Source: Janibacter alkaliphilus
GTDB lineage: Bacteria > Actinomycetota > Actinomycetes > Actinomycetales > Dermatophilaceae
DNA length: 64,000 nucleotides
Assembly: GCF_013408565.1 (NCBI RefSeq)
Contig: NZ_JACBZX010000001.1
Coordinates: forward strand, 1,178,001 to 1,242,000
Direction: 5' to 3'
A program made the position numbers and the translations under genes. Every line of letters starts with the position of its first letter. Within the stretch, counting starts at the first letter, position 1. Under the pieces are notes generated by a model. That model was not told the origin of the DNA, did not search any database, and saw only the letters and a program-made list of their open reading frames with translations. This document shows, piece after piece, positions 45,251 through 53,899 of the stretch.

Positions 45251-46248
45251 ATGCCCCGTTCGATCACCCGCACCGCCGCGCTCGCCGCGGTCACCGCCCT
45301 CACCCTCAGCGCGTGCGGCGGCGTCAAGACCACCCTCCCCGGCGGCGGCGACGGCCAGGAGTACCCGCGCGGCACGGTCGAGATGTACGTCGGCGCCTCG
45401 CCCGGCGGTTCCAGCGACCTCATCAGCCGCGCCGTCGGCAACGGGCTCTCCGAGTCGCTCGGCGGCACCTTCGCCGTCATCAACCGCGAGGGCGCCAACG
45501 GTGCCCTCGCCGCCGCCGAGACCGCGGTCGCCGACGCCGACGGCTCGACGATCTCCATCCAGAACGCCTCCCTCTTCGCTATCACCCCGCTGGCCGTCGC
45601 CGAGGACGAGGTCACCGACATCGACGACTTCGAGGTCGTCGGCGGCATCTCCCGCGACGACTACGTCATGGTCACCAACCCCGACAGCGGCTACACCTCG
45701 CTCGACGACATCAGCAGCGCCGGCTCCACCGTCACCTACGCCACGACCGGCATCGGCACCGGCGCCCAGCTCTCCTGCGGCCTGACCATGAAGAGCTCCG
45801 GCGCCCCCGCCGAGGCGGTCCCCTTCGACGGCGGCGCCCCGCCCTCACCGCGGTCCTCGGCGGCCAGGTCGACACCGCCTGCCTGCAGATCGGCGAGGCC
45901 ATCGAGAACATCGAGTCCGGCGAGCTCACCCCGCTCTCGGTCTTCAGCCCCGAGCGCATCGAGTACCTGCCGGACGTGCCCACCGCCACCGAGCAGGGCC
46001 TGCCGGTCGAGGTCTACCAGTACCGCTTCATGACCGTCCCGAAGGGGACCCCGCAGGAGGTCCAGGACCGTCTCGCCGAAGGGATGGAGGAGACCTTCGC
46101 GACGAGCGAGTACCAGGAGTTCAACGAGCAGAACAGCCTCACCCCGATGGAGATCACCGGCGAGGAGGTCGTCGAGCAGCTCGAGCTCGACAACCAGCGC
46201 TACGCCGACCTCATCGAGAAGTACGACCTCGACATGGGCACCGAGTGA
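45251..46248 (+). pseudogene. tctC: TctC-type substrate-binding lipoprotein, frameshifted
   Basis: The extracytoplasmic solute receptor of a tripartite tricarboxylate transporter, about 332 residues. AGGAG precedes ATG 45251; the lipobox LTLSACGG follows; then VEMYVGASPGGSSDLISRAV, INREGANGALAAA and TYATTGIGTGAQLSCG. Near 45830-45845 (ggcgccccgccctc) one base appears deleted: frame 1 runs on as PPSPRSS, while the next frame continues correctly as ALTAVLGGQVDTACLQIGEAI to LDMGTE at 46248. Restoring one G gives an uninterrupted receptor. The remaining operon is intact, so a sequencing error is quite possible. Confidence 0.8.
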
Positions 46249-46309
46249 CCGCCCCCGACGCGTCCGCCCCCGACCCCGCCACGACACGGAGCACAGACAG
46301 GACCAGGCC

Positions 46310-46888
46310 ATGAGCACCGAGAAGCCCACCAGCGCCGGGAGCAGCGCCAGCCCTAGCTCCGGAACCACGGCCGGCGCCACCGCCGAGCCGGACGTCCTCG
46401 CCGAGATCGAGCGCGAGGTCGCCCAGGAGCTCGAGGACGAGCGCCCCCCGGCCGGCGGCCCCGGCTACCAGGTCGTCGGCGCGCTCGTCGCCCTCGGCAT
46501 CGGCGTCCTCGGCGCCGCCCTTTCCTACGGCTACGGCCTCGGCGACCTGCGAGCGCCCGGCCCCGGCCTGTGGCCCTTCGCCGTCTCGGTCGTCATCGCC
46601 ATCCTCTCCGCCGGCCTGCTCATCAGCGGCCGCGGCCTGCAGGACAGCGAGCGCTTCACCCGCTCCAGCATCCTGCCGCTCATCGGCCTGGTGACCTTCG
46701 CCCTGCTTGCCTGGCTCATGCCGCTCATCGGCTTCGAGATCCCCTCGGTCGCGCTGTGCATCGTCTGGCTGCGCTGGCTCGGCGGCGAGTCCTGGCGGAT
46801 GAGCATCGTCGTCGCGGTCTGCACGGTCGCGGCCTTCTACCTCCTCTTCCTCTACGGCCTGCGCATCCCGCTGCCCCACCTCATCTGA
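46310..46888 (+). CDS. tctB: TctB-type small membrane subunit
   Basis: A protein of 192 residues. After about 50 Ser/Ala/Glu-rich cytoplasmic residues come four transmembrane helices (VVGALVALGIGVLGAALSYG; LWPFAVSVVIAILSAGLLI; ILPLIGLVTFALLAWLMPLIG; the C-terminal VVAVCTVAAFYLLFLYGL), as expected for the DUF1468/TctB subunit. Lies between tctC and tctA (9-nt gap) in the same operon. Confidence 0.88.
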   Translation: MSTEKPTSAGSSASPSSGTTAGATAEPDVLAEIEREVAQELEDERPPAGGPGYQVVGALVALGIGVLGAALSYGYGLGDLRAPGPGLWPFAVSVVIAILSAGLLISGRGLQDSERFTRSSILPLIGLVTFALLAWLMPLIGFEIPSVALCIVWLRWLGGESWRMSIVVAVCTVAAFYLLFLYGLRIPLPHLI

Positions 46889-46897
46889 GGACTCGAC

Positions 46898-48430
46898 ATG
46901 GACCTGACTGCCTTCATCGACGGCTTCGGCGTCGTCCTCCAGCCGGAGAACCTGCTCTACTGCCTCATCGGCGTCCTCATCGGGATGCTCATCGGCGTCC
47001 TGCCCGGCCTCGGCCCGGCCGCCACCATCGCCATCCTGCTGCCGATCGTCTACGGCGCCGACCCGGTCTCGGCGATCATCATGCTCGCCGGCATCTTCTA
47101 CGGCGCGCAGTACGGCGGCACGATCACCTCGGTGCTGCTGCGCCTGCCCGGCGAGGCCAGCTCGGTGGTCACCGTCTTCGACGGCTTCGCCCTGGCCAAG
47201 CAGGGCAAGGCCGGCACCGCGCTCGGCATCGCCGCGATCGGCTCCTTCGTCGGCGCCACCGTCTCGATCATCGGCCTCTCCCTGCTGGCCCCGGTCATCG
47301 CCGGCTACGCCCTCGACTTCGGCCCGCCGGAGATGGCCGCGCTCGCCCTGCTCGGTGTGCTGCTCGTCGCCACCATCGGCTCCGGCCACCGGGTCAAGGC
47401 GCTCGTCGCCGCCGGCGTCGGTCTGCTGCTGGCGACCGTCGGCCGGGACAGCTTCAGCGGTGCCGAGCGGCTCACCTTCGGCAGCGTCAACCTCTCCGAC
47501 GGCATCGACTTCGTCGTCGTGGCGATGGGCCTCTTCGGTGTCGGCGAGATCCTCTACAACCTCGAGGAGCGGCACGGCAAGGCGCACGCCCCGGCGAAGG
47601 TGGGCAACGTCTGGCCCTCCCGCAAGGACCTGCGCGACTCCTCCGGCGCCATCGCCCGCGGCTCCGGCATCGGCTTCTTCCTCGGCGTGCTGCCCGGCGG
47701 CGGCGCGGTGATGAGCTCGCTCGCCGCCTACGCCACCGAGAAGCGGATCAGCAAGCACCCCGAGCGCTTCGGCCGCGGCGCCGTGCAGGGTGTCGCCGCC
47801 CCGGAGACCGCGAACAACGCCGCCGCCACCTCCTCCTTCATCCCGCTGCTGACCCTGGGCATCCCGGCGAACGCGTCGATGGCGATCCTCTTCGGCGCGC
47901 TGCTCATCCTCGGGGTCACCCCCGGCCCGCAGCTCGTCGAGGAGGACCCGGACCTCTTCTGGGGCGTCATCAACTCGATGTACATCGGCAACCTCATCCT
48001 GCTGCTGCTGAGCATCCCGCTGGTCGGCCTCTTCGTGAAGATTCTGCGGGTGCGCCCGGCGATCCTCGCCCCGATCACCGTCCTCATCACGGTGCTGGGC
48101 GTTTACACGATCAACAACTCGACCTTCGACATCTACGTGATGATCGTCTTCGGTCTCATCGGCTACCTCATGAAGAAGGCCGGCTTCGAGCCCGGTCCGC
48201 TGGTCCTCGCCTTCGTCCTCGGCTCGATCGTCGAGGCCAACGTGCGCCGCTCGATGATCATCTTCGACGGCGACGCCAGCGGCTTCTTCTCCCGGCCGAT
48301 CTCCGGGACGATCCTCGTGATCTTCCTCGTCGCCGCGCTGTGGCCGATGATCGCGAAGGTCGTCCGTCGCCGCCGCGCCGGCGAGAGCGACCCCGAGTCC
48401 ACCCCCACCAAGGAGAACGAGCACGCATGA
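46898..48430 (+). CDS. tctA: TctA-type large membrane subunit
   Basis: A protein of 510 residues with about 11-12 transmembrane helices. Family marks are IGMLIGVLPGLGPAATIAILLPI, the GxxYGGxxTSVLLRLPGEASS pore motif, FFLGVLPGGGAVMSSLAAYATEK and TLGIPANASMAILFGALLI. A secondary transporter driven by an ion gradient together with TctC. Although named for citrate, its operon with a GlucD-type enzyme and the promoter shared with gudD argue that the substrate is a hexarate. Stop overlaps the next start (ATGA). Confidence 0.93.
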   Translation: MDLTAFIDGFGVVLQPENLLYCLIGVLIGMLIGVLPGLGPAATIAILLPIVYGADPVSAIIMLAGIFYGAQYGGTITSVLLRLPGEASSVVTVFDGFALAKQGKAGTALGIAAIGSFVGATVSIIGLSLLAPVIAGYALDFGPPEMAALALLGVLLVATIGSGHRVKALVAAGVGLLLATVGRDSFSGAERLTFGSVNLSDGIDFVVVAMGLFGVGEILYNLEERHGKAHAPAKVGNVWPSRKDLRDSSGAIARGSGIGFFLGVLPGGGAVMSSLAAYATEKRISKHPERFGRGAVQGVAAPETANNAAATSSFIPLLTLGIPANASMAILFGALLILGVTPGPQLVEEDPDLFWGVINSMYIGNLILLLLSIPLVGLFVKILRVRPAILAPITVLITVLGVYTINNSTFDIYVMIVFGLIGYLMKKAGFEPGPLVLAFVLGSIVEANVRRSMIIFDGDASGFFSRPISGTILVIFLVAALWPMIAKVVRRRRAGESDPESTPTKENEHA

Positions 48431-48822
48431 CCATCCTCATCGGGTACGTCCCCACCGCCGAGGGCGAGGCCGCCCTGCAGCACGGCCTCACCGAGGCCGC
48501 CGCCCACGGCGACGACGTCGTCATCCTCAACTCCCCGCGCAAGGGCAGCACCATCGACGCCGAGATGCTCCCGGAGGGCGAGGTCGCCCGGCTGCAGCAG
48601 ACCGCGCAGGACGCCGGGGTCACCGCGACCGTCGAGCAGGCCGAGCACGGCACCGAGATCGTCGACGTCTTCGACGACCTCATCGCCCGGACCGGTGCGT
48701 CGATGGTCGTCATCGGCCTGCGGCGGCGCAGCCCGGTGGGCAAGCTCGTCATGGGCAGCGACGCCCAGCGGCTGCTGCTGCAGCTCGACGTGCCGGTGCT
48801 GGCCGTCAAGCCCACCCGGTGA
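48427..48822 (+). CDS. Universal stress protein (UspA family)
   Basis: A protein of 131 residues, single Usp domain. TILIGYVPTAEGEAALQHGL at the N-terminus and VIGLRRRSPVGKLVMGSDAQRLLLQLDVPVLAVKP with the G-2x-G-9x-G(S/T)-type ATP-binding loop. ATGA overlap with tctA and GTGA overlap with the next gene place it inside the transport operon. Usp genes in Tct operons are recurrent; the role may be regulating transport. Confidence 0.85.
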   Translation: MTILIGYVPTAEGEAALQHGLTEAAAHGDDVVILNSPRKGSTIDAEMLPEGEVARLQQTAQDAGVTATVEQAEHGTEIVDVFDDLIARTGASMVVIGLRRRSPVGKLVMGSDAQRLLLQLDVPVLAVKPTR

Positions 48823-50150
48823 CCACCGGCCCCGGCACGTCCCACCCGGTGACCGCCGCCGATCCGGTGACCGCCGGCGGGCGGGGCTCGCGGATCGCGG
48901 CCGTCGAGGTCACCCCGGTGGCCTTCGCCGACCCGCCGCTGCTCAACGTCGTCGGCGTCCACCCGCCGTGGGCGCTGCGGGCGATCCTGCAGATCCGCAC
49001 CGACGACTGGCTGCTCGGGCTCGGCGAGACCTACGGCGACGAGGCCCAGCTGGCCCGGCTGCAGGCGGTGGCCGACCGGCTCGGCGGGCACGACCCCTTC
49101 GACCTGCACGACCTCCGGGCGCTGGTCGCCGACGTGCTGGCGCAGGAGCGCGGCGGCGCGGCGGCCGGGGCGAGCTTCGGCGGGATGCTCGACGTCGACT
49201 CCGCCCTGGAGACGGTGTACTCGCCCTTCGAGGTGGCCTGCCTGGACATCCAGGCACGCCGGGCCGGGGTGCCGGTCAGCGCGCTGCTCGGTGGCGCGGT
49301 CCGGGATGAGGTGCCCTTCTCCGGGTACCTCTTCTACCGCTGGGCCGGGCACCCCGGCGAGCCGGAGGACGGCTGGGGCGAGGCGCTCGGGCCCGACCAG
49401 CTCGTCGCCCAGGCCCGGCGGATTGTCGACGGCTGGGGCTTCGGGTCGCTCAAGCTCAAGGGTGGGGTGCTGCCGCCCGAGCAGGAGTGCGCGGCGGTCG
49501 AGGCGCTCGCCGACGCCTTCCCCGGGATGCCGCTGCGCCTGGACCCGAACGGTGCGTGGACCCCTACGACGTCGGTGCGGGTGGCCGAGCGGCTGGCCGG
49601 GGTCGTCGAGTACCTCGAGGACCCGACGCCGGGGATCGCCGGCATGGCCGAGGTGTCCGCGCAGGTCGACGTGCCGCTGGCGACGAACATGTGCGTCATC
49701 GCCATGGAGCACCTGCCGCCGGCGATCGCCGCCGACACGGTGCAGGTCGTGCTCTCCGACCACCACCTGTGGGGCGGGCTGCGGCGCTCGGCCCTGCTCG
49801 GCGGGATCACCCAGACCTGGGGGCTGGGGCTGTCGATGCACAGCAACTCCCACCTCGGGGTCTCGCTCGCCGCGATGGTGCACCTGGCCGCGGCGACGCC
49901 GAACCTCACCTACGCCTGCGACACCCACTACCCGTGGAAGACCCAGGACGTCATCCGGCCCGGGGTGCTCGACTTCGCCGGCGGCGAGGTGGCGGTGCCG
50001 ACGACGCCCGGGCTCGGCGTCGAGCTCGACGGCGACCTGCTCGGCGAGCTGCACGAGCAGTACCTGCGCTGCGGGGTGCGGCGGCGCGAGGACACGGTCT
50101 ACATGCGCTCGATCGACCCCACCTTCACCCCCAACACCTCCCGCTGGTGA
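48819..50150 (+). CDS. Glucarate dehydratase-related enolase-superfamily protein
   Basis: A protein of 443 residues, homologous to gudD in this window but clearly divergent. All catalytic positions are kept: [14 protein letters not shown] (KxK), LRLDPNGAW, EYLEDPTPG, LATNMCVIA, SMHSNSHLGVSLA (His) and ACDTHYPW (Asp). The N-terminus is extended by about 20 residues, and a middle insertion (GASFGGMLDVDSALETVYS) is seen. It may dehydrate an epimeric hexarate, or be a GudX-like helper. Last gene of tctC-tctB-tctA-usp; GTGA overlap with usp. Confidence 0.86.
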   Translation: MTTGPGTSHPVTAADPVTAGGRGSRIAAVEVTPVAFADPPLLNVVGVHPPWALRAILQIRTDDWLLGLGETYGDEAQLARLQAVADRLGGHDPFDLHDLRALVADVLAQERGGAAAGASFGGMLDVDSALETVYSPFEVACLDIQARRAGVPVSALLGGAVRDEVPFSGYLFYRWAGHPGEPEDGWGEALGPDQLVAQARRIVDGWGFGSLKLKGGVLPPEQECAAVEALADAFPGMPLRLDPNGAWTPTTSVRVAERLAGVVEYLEDPTPGIAGMAEVSAQVDVPLATNMCVIAMEHLPPAIAADTVQVVLSDHHLWGGLRRSALLGGITQTWGLGLSMHSNSHLGVSLAAMVHLAAATPNLTYACDTHYPWKTQDVIRPGVLDFAGGEVAVPTTPGLGVELDGDLLGELHEQYLRCGVRRREDTVYMRSIDPTFTPNTSRW

Positions 50151-50163
50151 ACCCCGAGACCTC

Positions 50164-50234
50164 AACCCCCTAGGCAGCTGGATCCCCCTACCTTGCAAGC
50201 CAAGCGCCTGCGACGAAGGTGAGCGTCTGTCGCC
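50164..50234. repeat. Dispersed 71-bp intergenic element, copy 2
   Basis: Same length and about 85 percent identity as 15559-15629, starting aaccccctaggcagctg and ending gaaggtgagcgtctgtcgcc. It again begins just after a gene end, here 14 nt after the stop of the enolase-superfamily gene. The long stem is less well conserved than in copy 1. Confidence 0.6.
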
Positions 50235-50280
50235 ACGGGGACGCACCGGCCCGCCGTGGGTGGTGCAGAGTCAGGGCGCG

Positions 50281-50472
50281 TCAGGTCTCGTTCGCAAGAT
50301 CACGGACCCATCCGGGGACCGGCTCGTCGATCCTCTCGGCAGCCTTCACGTACACCTTGGCGGCTTCACGCTTCACCGCCCGCGAGACGATGAGGCGTCC
50401 GTCCGCAGACCGCCGCTCATGGCTGCGGTCGTGGTACCTGACCTCTGGCTGCTGATCCTGCGACGTGGTCAT
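50281..50472 (-). CDS. Small basic protein, unknown
   Basis: A protein of 63 residues rich in charged residues (RYHDRSHERRSADGRLIVSRAVKREAAKVYVKAAERIDEP). Its ATG overlaps the stop of the upstream membrane protein by 4 nt (ATGA), the main evidence that it is a gene. No recognised domain. GC is lower than in the neighbours. Confidence 0.55.
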   Translation of the reverse strand: MTTSQDQQPEVRYHDRSHERRSADGRLIVSRAVKREAAKVYVKAAERIDEPVPGWVRDLANET

Positions 50473-50828
50473 CGATCGTCCTCCAGGCTCGTGCTCCCAG
50501 TGTGGTCCACCGACGGCGGGGTGTCCACGTCGTCGGTGGCCTCGAGGACGACCGACAGCGCGTGCACGGCGAAGCGCGACGCCTCTTCGCCGTCGCCCTC
50601 GTCCACGAGCTGTCGCAGCGCGGCGACGCCGAGCACGGTTCGCGGGTCATCGGCCGAGACGATCTGTTCGGACGCCCAGCGCGCCTGCTCCCACCAGCGG
50701 CTCTCTCGCTCGCGCATCTCCGCGCTCCGGCGGGCGTGCATGGCACCTGCGTAGGCCAGGGACGCGGCGACCACTGCGGCTGCGCCACCGAATCCTGGCG
50801 ACGACAACCATGCAAGAAGTCCGTCCAC
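50469..50828 (-). CDS. Small single-TM protein with cytoplasmic helical domain
   Basis: A protein of 119 residues. An N-terminal transmembrane helix (GFGGAAAVVAASLAYAGAM) is followed by a charged helical region (RRSAEMRERESRWWEQARWASEQI) and a repeat-like helical segment (RTVLGVAALRQLVDEGDGEEASRFAVHALSVVLEAT). Coupled by ATGA to the 63-residue gene. No known family; possibly a membrane-tethered adaptor. Confidence 0.6.
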   Translation of the reverse strand: MDGLLAWLSSPGFGGAAAVVAASLAYAGAMHARRSAEMRERESRWWEQARWASEQIVSADDPRTVLGVAALRQLVDEGDGEEASRFAVHALSVVLEATDDVDTPPSVDHTGSTSLEDDR

Positions 50829-50991
50829 GCGATGCCTCCCTTCGTCCGCGTCGTGCGTTGACGATACGAACCACGCACGACTGGCGATCTATCGCAGTTG
50901 GTGGTGTGGGCGACGGAGGGCGGGAGTGGCGGGATGTGGATGGGCCCTCGTCCGCACCTGGGCAGGGGAGGCGTCGAAGGGGGCCGTACGC

Positions 50992-51666
50992 TCAGCCGTC
51001 GACGCGCCGCCGCGTGCTCCCCAGGTGCACCCGCATCGCCGCCCGCGCCGTCTCGGCGTCCCCGGCGAGCACCGCCTCCGCGATCGCCTCGTGCTCGCGC
51101 TGCAGCCGGGCGACGTGCGCCGCGTCGGTGACCGAGTGCTCCTCGCCGAGCCGGGTGCGCGGCAGCAGGATCATCATCGGCCCCAGCGACTCGACGAGCT
51201 CGAGGTAGAAGCGGTTCCCGGTCGCCGCGGCCACCGCCCGGTGGAAGGCGAAGTCGGCGGCCACCGCCCCTTCGTGCCCGGCCCGGCCGAGCTCGGCCAG
51301 CGCCTCCCCGATCGCTGCCACGTCCGCGTCGCTGCGCTGCCGCGCGGCCAGCGCCGCCGCCTCCGACTCCACCCCGAGGCGGAAGTCGATCATCGCGAGC
51401 ACGTCGCCGTGCGAACGGATCTGGGCCGTCTCCCCGGCGAAGGGCGACGGCTCGGGCACCGCGAGCACGAAGGACCCACGACCCTGGTGCGTCTCCACGA
51501 GGCCCTCGGCGCGCAGCCGGGTCACCGCCTCGCGCACCACCGTGCGCGAGACGCCGAACTCGTCGATGAGCCGAGACTCGCTCGGCAGCTGCGAGCCGGG
51601 CGCCAGCGCGCCGCTGAGGATCTGCTCCTTGAGGCCGCTGACCACGCGGTGGGCGAGGGTCGTCAT
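50992..51666 (-). CDS. GntR/FadR-family regulator of the talarate/galactarate dehydratase operon
   Basis: A protein of 224 residues. An N-terminal winged helix (SGLKEQILSGALAPGSQLPSESRLIDEFGVSRTVVREAVTRLRAEGLV) plus an FCD effector domain (IDFRLGVESEAAALAARQ, DFAFHRAVAAATGNRFY, EHEAIAEAVLAGD) define the FadR subfamily, whose FCD domains often bind sugar acids via metal. ATG 51666 overlaps the dehydratase stop (ATGA). It probably represses its own operon through the AT-rich site near 52817-52842. Confidence 0.92.
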   Translation of the reverse strand: MTTLAHRVVSGLKEQILSGALAPGSQLPSESRLIDEFGVSRTVVREAVTRLRAEGLVETHQGRGSFVLAVPEPSPFAGETAQIRSHGDVLAMIDFRLGVESEAAALAARQRSDADVAAIGEALAELGRAGHEGAVAADFAFHRAVAAATGNRFYLELVESLGPMMILLPRTRLGEEHSVTDAAHVARLQREHEAIAEAVLAGDAETARAAMRVHLGSTRRRVDG

Positions 51667-52781
51667 GACCCCAGTGTCACGCTCTCCTTCGTCAGCTGCC
51701 GCATCCGCTCGCTGAGGGTGAAGCCCAGACCCGGCCGGTCCGGCACCCACATCCGCCCGTCGTGGATGTCGATGCGCTCCTCGAAGAGCGGGTTCAGCCA
51801 CTCGAAGTGCTCCACCCACGGCTCGATCGGGTAGGCCGCGGCCAGGTGCAGGTGGATCTCCATGGCGAAGTGCGGGGCGAGCGCGAGGCCGGCGTGCGAG
51901 GCCAGCGTCGTGAACCGCAGGAAGGGCGTGATCCCGCCGATCCGCGGCGCGTCCGGCTGCACGATCCCGCGGTAGCCGGCGTCGACGAGCGCCATGTGCT
52001 CCGGCACCGAGGTGAGCATCTCGCCGGTGGCGATCGGGGTGTCGAAGGTGCGCGAGAGATCGGCGTGCCCGAGGGCGTCCCAGGCGTCGAGCGGCTCCTC
52101 GATCCAGACGAGGTCGTAGCCCTCGAGCTCGCGGCACATCCGCCGCGCCCGCGCCCGGTCCCACTGCTGGTTGGCGTCGACCATGAAGGGGACGTCGCCG
52201 AGGTGCTCGCGGATCGCCTCGACCCGGCGCAGGTCCTCGCGCCAGTCCGGCTGCCCGACCTTGATCTTGATGCCGCCGATCCCGTTCGCCAGGGAGGCGT
52301 CCGCCTTCTCCTTGATCTCCTCGACGCTCGCCTGGAGGAAGCCGCCGGAGGTGTTGTAGACGGCGCACGAGTCGCGATAGCTGCCGAGCAGCTTGGCCAG
52401 CGGCAGGTCGGCGCGGCGGGCCTTGAGGTCCCAGAGGGCGACGTCGAGGGCGGCGACCGCCTGGGTGGCGACGCCGGAGCGGCCGACGGACGCGCCGGCC
52501 CACATGAGCGACTGGTAGATCCGGTCGATGTCGGCCGGGTCCTGCCCGATCGCGACCTCGGCGATCTCCTTGAGGTGCGCGTACTGCGCCGGGCCGCCGG
52601 CCCGCTTCGAGTAGCTGAAGCCCATGCCCTGGTGGCCCTGCTCGGTGCTCACCTCGACGAAGAGGAGGACGGTCTCGGTGAGCGGCTTCTGCCGGCCGGT
52701 GAGGACCTTGGCGTCGCTCACCGGGTTCTCCAGCGGGAGGACGACGTGGGAGAGAGTCAGGGAGCGGATCGCGTCTGCCAT
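51663..52781 (-). CDS. L-talarate/galactarate dehydratase-like enolase-superfamily enzyme
   Basis: A protein of 372 residues, mandelate-racemase subgroup. HVVLPLENPVSDAKVLTG and ETVLLFVEVSTEQGHQGMGFSYSKRAGG are typical of TalrD/GalrD. The active-site sequence is GGIKIKVGQPDW (KxK), FMVDANQQW, WIEEPLDAWD, PIATGEMLTS (metal ligands) and LAPHFAMEIHLHLAAAYP (His). Ribosome binding site GAAGGA before ATG 52781. A substrate among galactarate, talarate and glucarate is likely; products would feed kdgD. Forms an operon with the GntR regulator. Confidence 0.85.
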   Translation of the reverse strand: MADAIRSLTLSHVVLPLENPVSDAKVLTGRQKPLTETVLLFVEVSTEQGHQGMGFSYSKRAGGPAQYAHLKEIAEVAIGQDPADIDRIYQSLMWAGASVGRSGVATQAVAALDVALWDLKARRADLPLAKLLGSYRDSCAVYNTSGGFLQASVEEIKEKADASLANGIGGIKIKVGQPDWREDLRRVEAIREHLGDVPFMVDANQQWDRARARRMCRELEGYDLVWIEEPLDAWDALGHADLSRTFDTPIATGEMLTSVPEHMALVDAGYRGIVQPDAPRIGGITPFLRFTTLASHAGLALAPHFAMEIHLHLAAAYPIEPWVEHFEWLNPLFEERIDIHDGRMWVPDRPGLGFTLSERMRQLTKESVTLGS

Positions 52782-52816
52782 GAGGGTCCTTCGACGGTGG
52801 AGGTACGTGCTTATAG

Positions 52817-52842
52817 CATGAGTATGTAATTTGTATGATGAG
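52817..52842 (-). promoter_or_regulatory. AT-rich promoter/operator before the dehydratase-gntR operon
   Basis: A strikingly AT-rich stretch (catgagtatgtaatttgtat and on) with gtatg at 52822 and again at 52833, one helical turn apart. On the minus strand TGGACA (52850-52845) and CATACT, 18 nt later, form a fair -35/-10. It sits 36-61 nt before the dehydratase ATG and is the likely FadR/GntR binding site. Confidence 0.5.
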
Positions 52843-52911
52843 TTTGTCCAGCGGGTGGTGTGCGACCTTCTGGGTGGACCGGCAGATCGAGACGAAGGGC
52901 GGTGACGGCGC

Positions 52912-53817
52912 GTGGTCGTCGGGTTCGTGACGATCCTGCTCGTCATCGCCGTCGGCGCCGGGCTCGCCCACCGCAGGGTGCTCGACGAGCGCGCTGTCCA
53001 GACGATGGGGGAGATCGCCTTCTTCGTCGCCACCCCGGCGCTCATGGTGGTCACCATCGCCGGGATCGACCTGGCCGCCGCGGGCAGCAACATCGTCGCC
53101 TCCGCGGTGGCGCTCGGCCTGGCGCTGACGACCTACGCACTGGTCGCCCGGCTGCGGTGGCGGCTGCCGACCGGTGAGGTGGTCATCGGGTCGCTGGCCG
53201 CCTCGTACGCCAACGTCGGCAACCTCGGCGTGGCCATCGCCGCCTACGTGGTCGGTGACGTGGCGGTGGTCGTGCCGACGCTGCTGCTGCAGATGATGAT
53301 CGTGCAGCCGGCGGCGCTCATGGTGCTCGACCGAGCGCGCAGCGCGGGACTCGGGCTCGGGGCGGTGGTGCGTCGGCTGGTGACGAATCCGCTGACTGTG
53401 GCGGCCGTCGTCGGGGTCGTCCTGGCGACGACCGGCTGGACGCTGCCCGAGATCGTCGACGCGCCCCTGCAGCTGCTCGCCGGCGCGGCGATCCCGCTCA
53501 TGCTCGTCTCCTACGGGGCGGCGCTGCGCCTGTCACCCCCGGTGGGGCGCACCGGCCACGTCCGCGAGGTCACGCTCGCCGCCGGGCTGAAGCTCATCGT
53601 CATGCCGGTGGTGGCCTGGGCGGTCGCGGTCTCGCTCGGCCTGAGCGGCCCGGCCCTGCTCGGTGTCGTGCTCACCGCCGCGCTGCCGTCGGCGCAGAAC
53701 ATCTTCCTGCACGCCACCCGCTACCGCACCGGCCGGGACGTCGCCCGCGAGACCATCCTCGTCACCACCCTCGCCGCCCTGCCGCTGGCGATGGTGCTGG
53801 CGTGGGTGCTGGGCTGA
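52912..53817 (+). CDS. AEC (auxin efflux carrier) family transporter
   Basis: A protein of 301 residues with about ten transmembrane helices in two halves. FVATPALMVVTIAGIDL, SYANVGNLGVAIAAYVVGD, NPLTVAAVVGVVLATTGWTLP, LAGAAIPLMLVSYGAAL and AALPSAQNIFLHATRY follow the bacterial AEC/MleP-like pattern of organic-acid permeases. The location next to a sugar-acid dehydratase suggests an organic acid substrate, unproved. GTG start; divergent from the dehydratase. Confidence 0.87.
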   Translation: MVVGFVTILLVIAVGAGLAHRRVLDERAVQTMGEIAFFVATPALMVVTIAGIDLAAAGSNIVASAVALGLALTTYALVARLRWRLPTGEVVIGSLAASYANVGNLGVAIAAYVVGDVAVVVPTLLLQMMIVQPAALMVLDRARSAGLGLGAVVRRLVTNPLTVAAVVGVVLATTGWTLPEIVDAPLQLLAGAAIPLMLVSYGAALRLSPPVGRTGHVREVTLAAGLKLIVMPVVAWAVAVSLGLSGPALLGVVLTAALPSAQNIFLHATRYRTGRDVARETILVTTLAALPLAMVLAWVLG

Positions 53818-53899
53818 GGGAAGGGCGCGAGGCCAGGCGGCGCCGCGCAGCTGGCCTCCTGACTGGCGGCCGACGAGCCGCCGCTGCCACACTGCGCTG

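Noticed and set aside
46211..48424. 737-residue Asp/Glu/Gly-rich frame antisense to tctB-tctA
   Set aside because: Low-complexity shadow of transmembrane codons; no start signal or domain.
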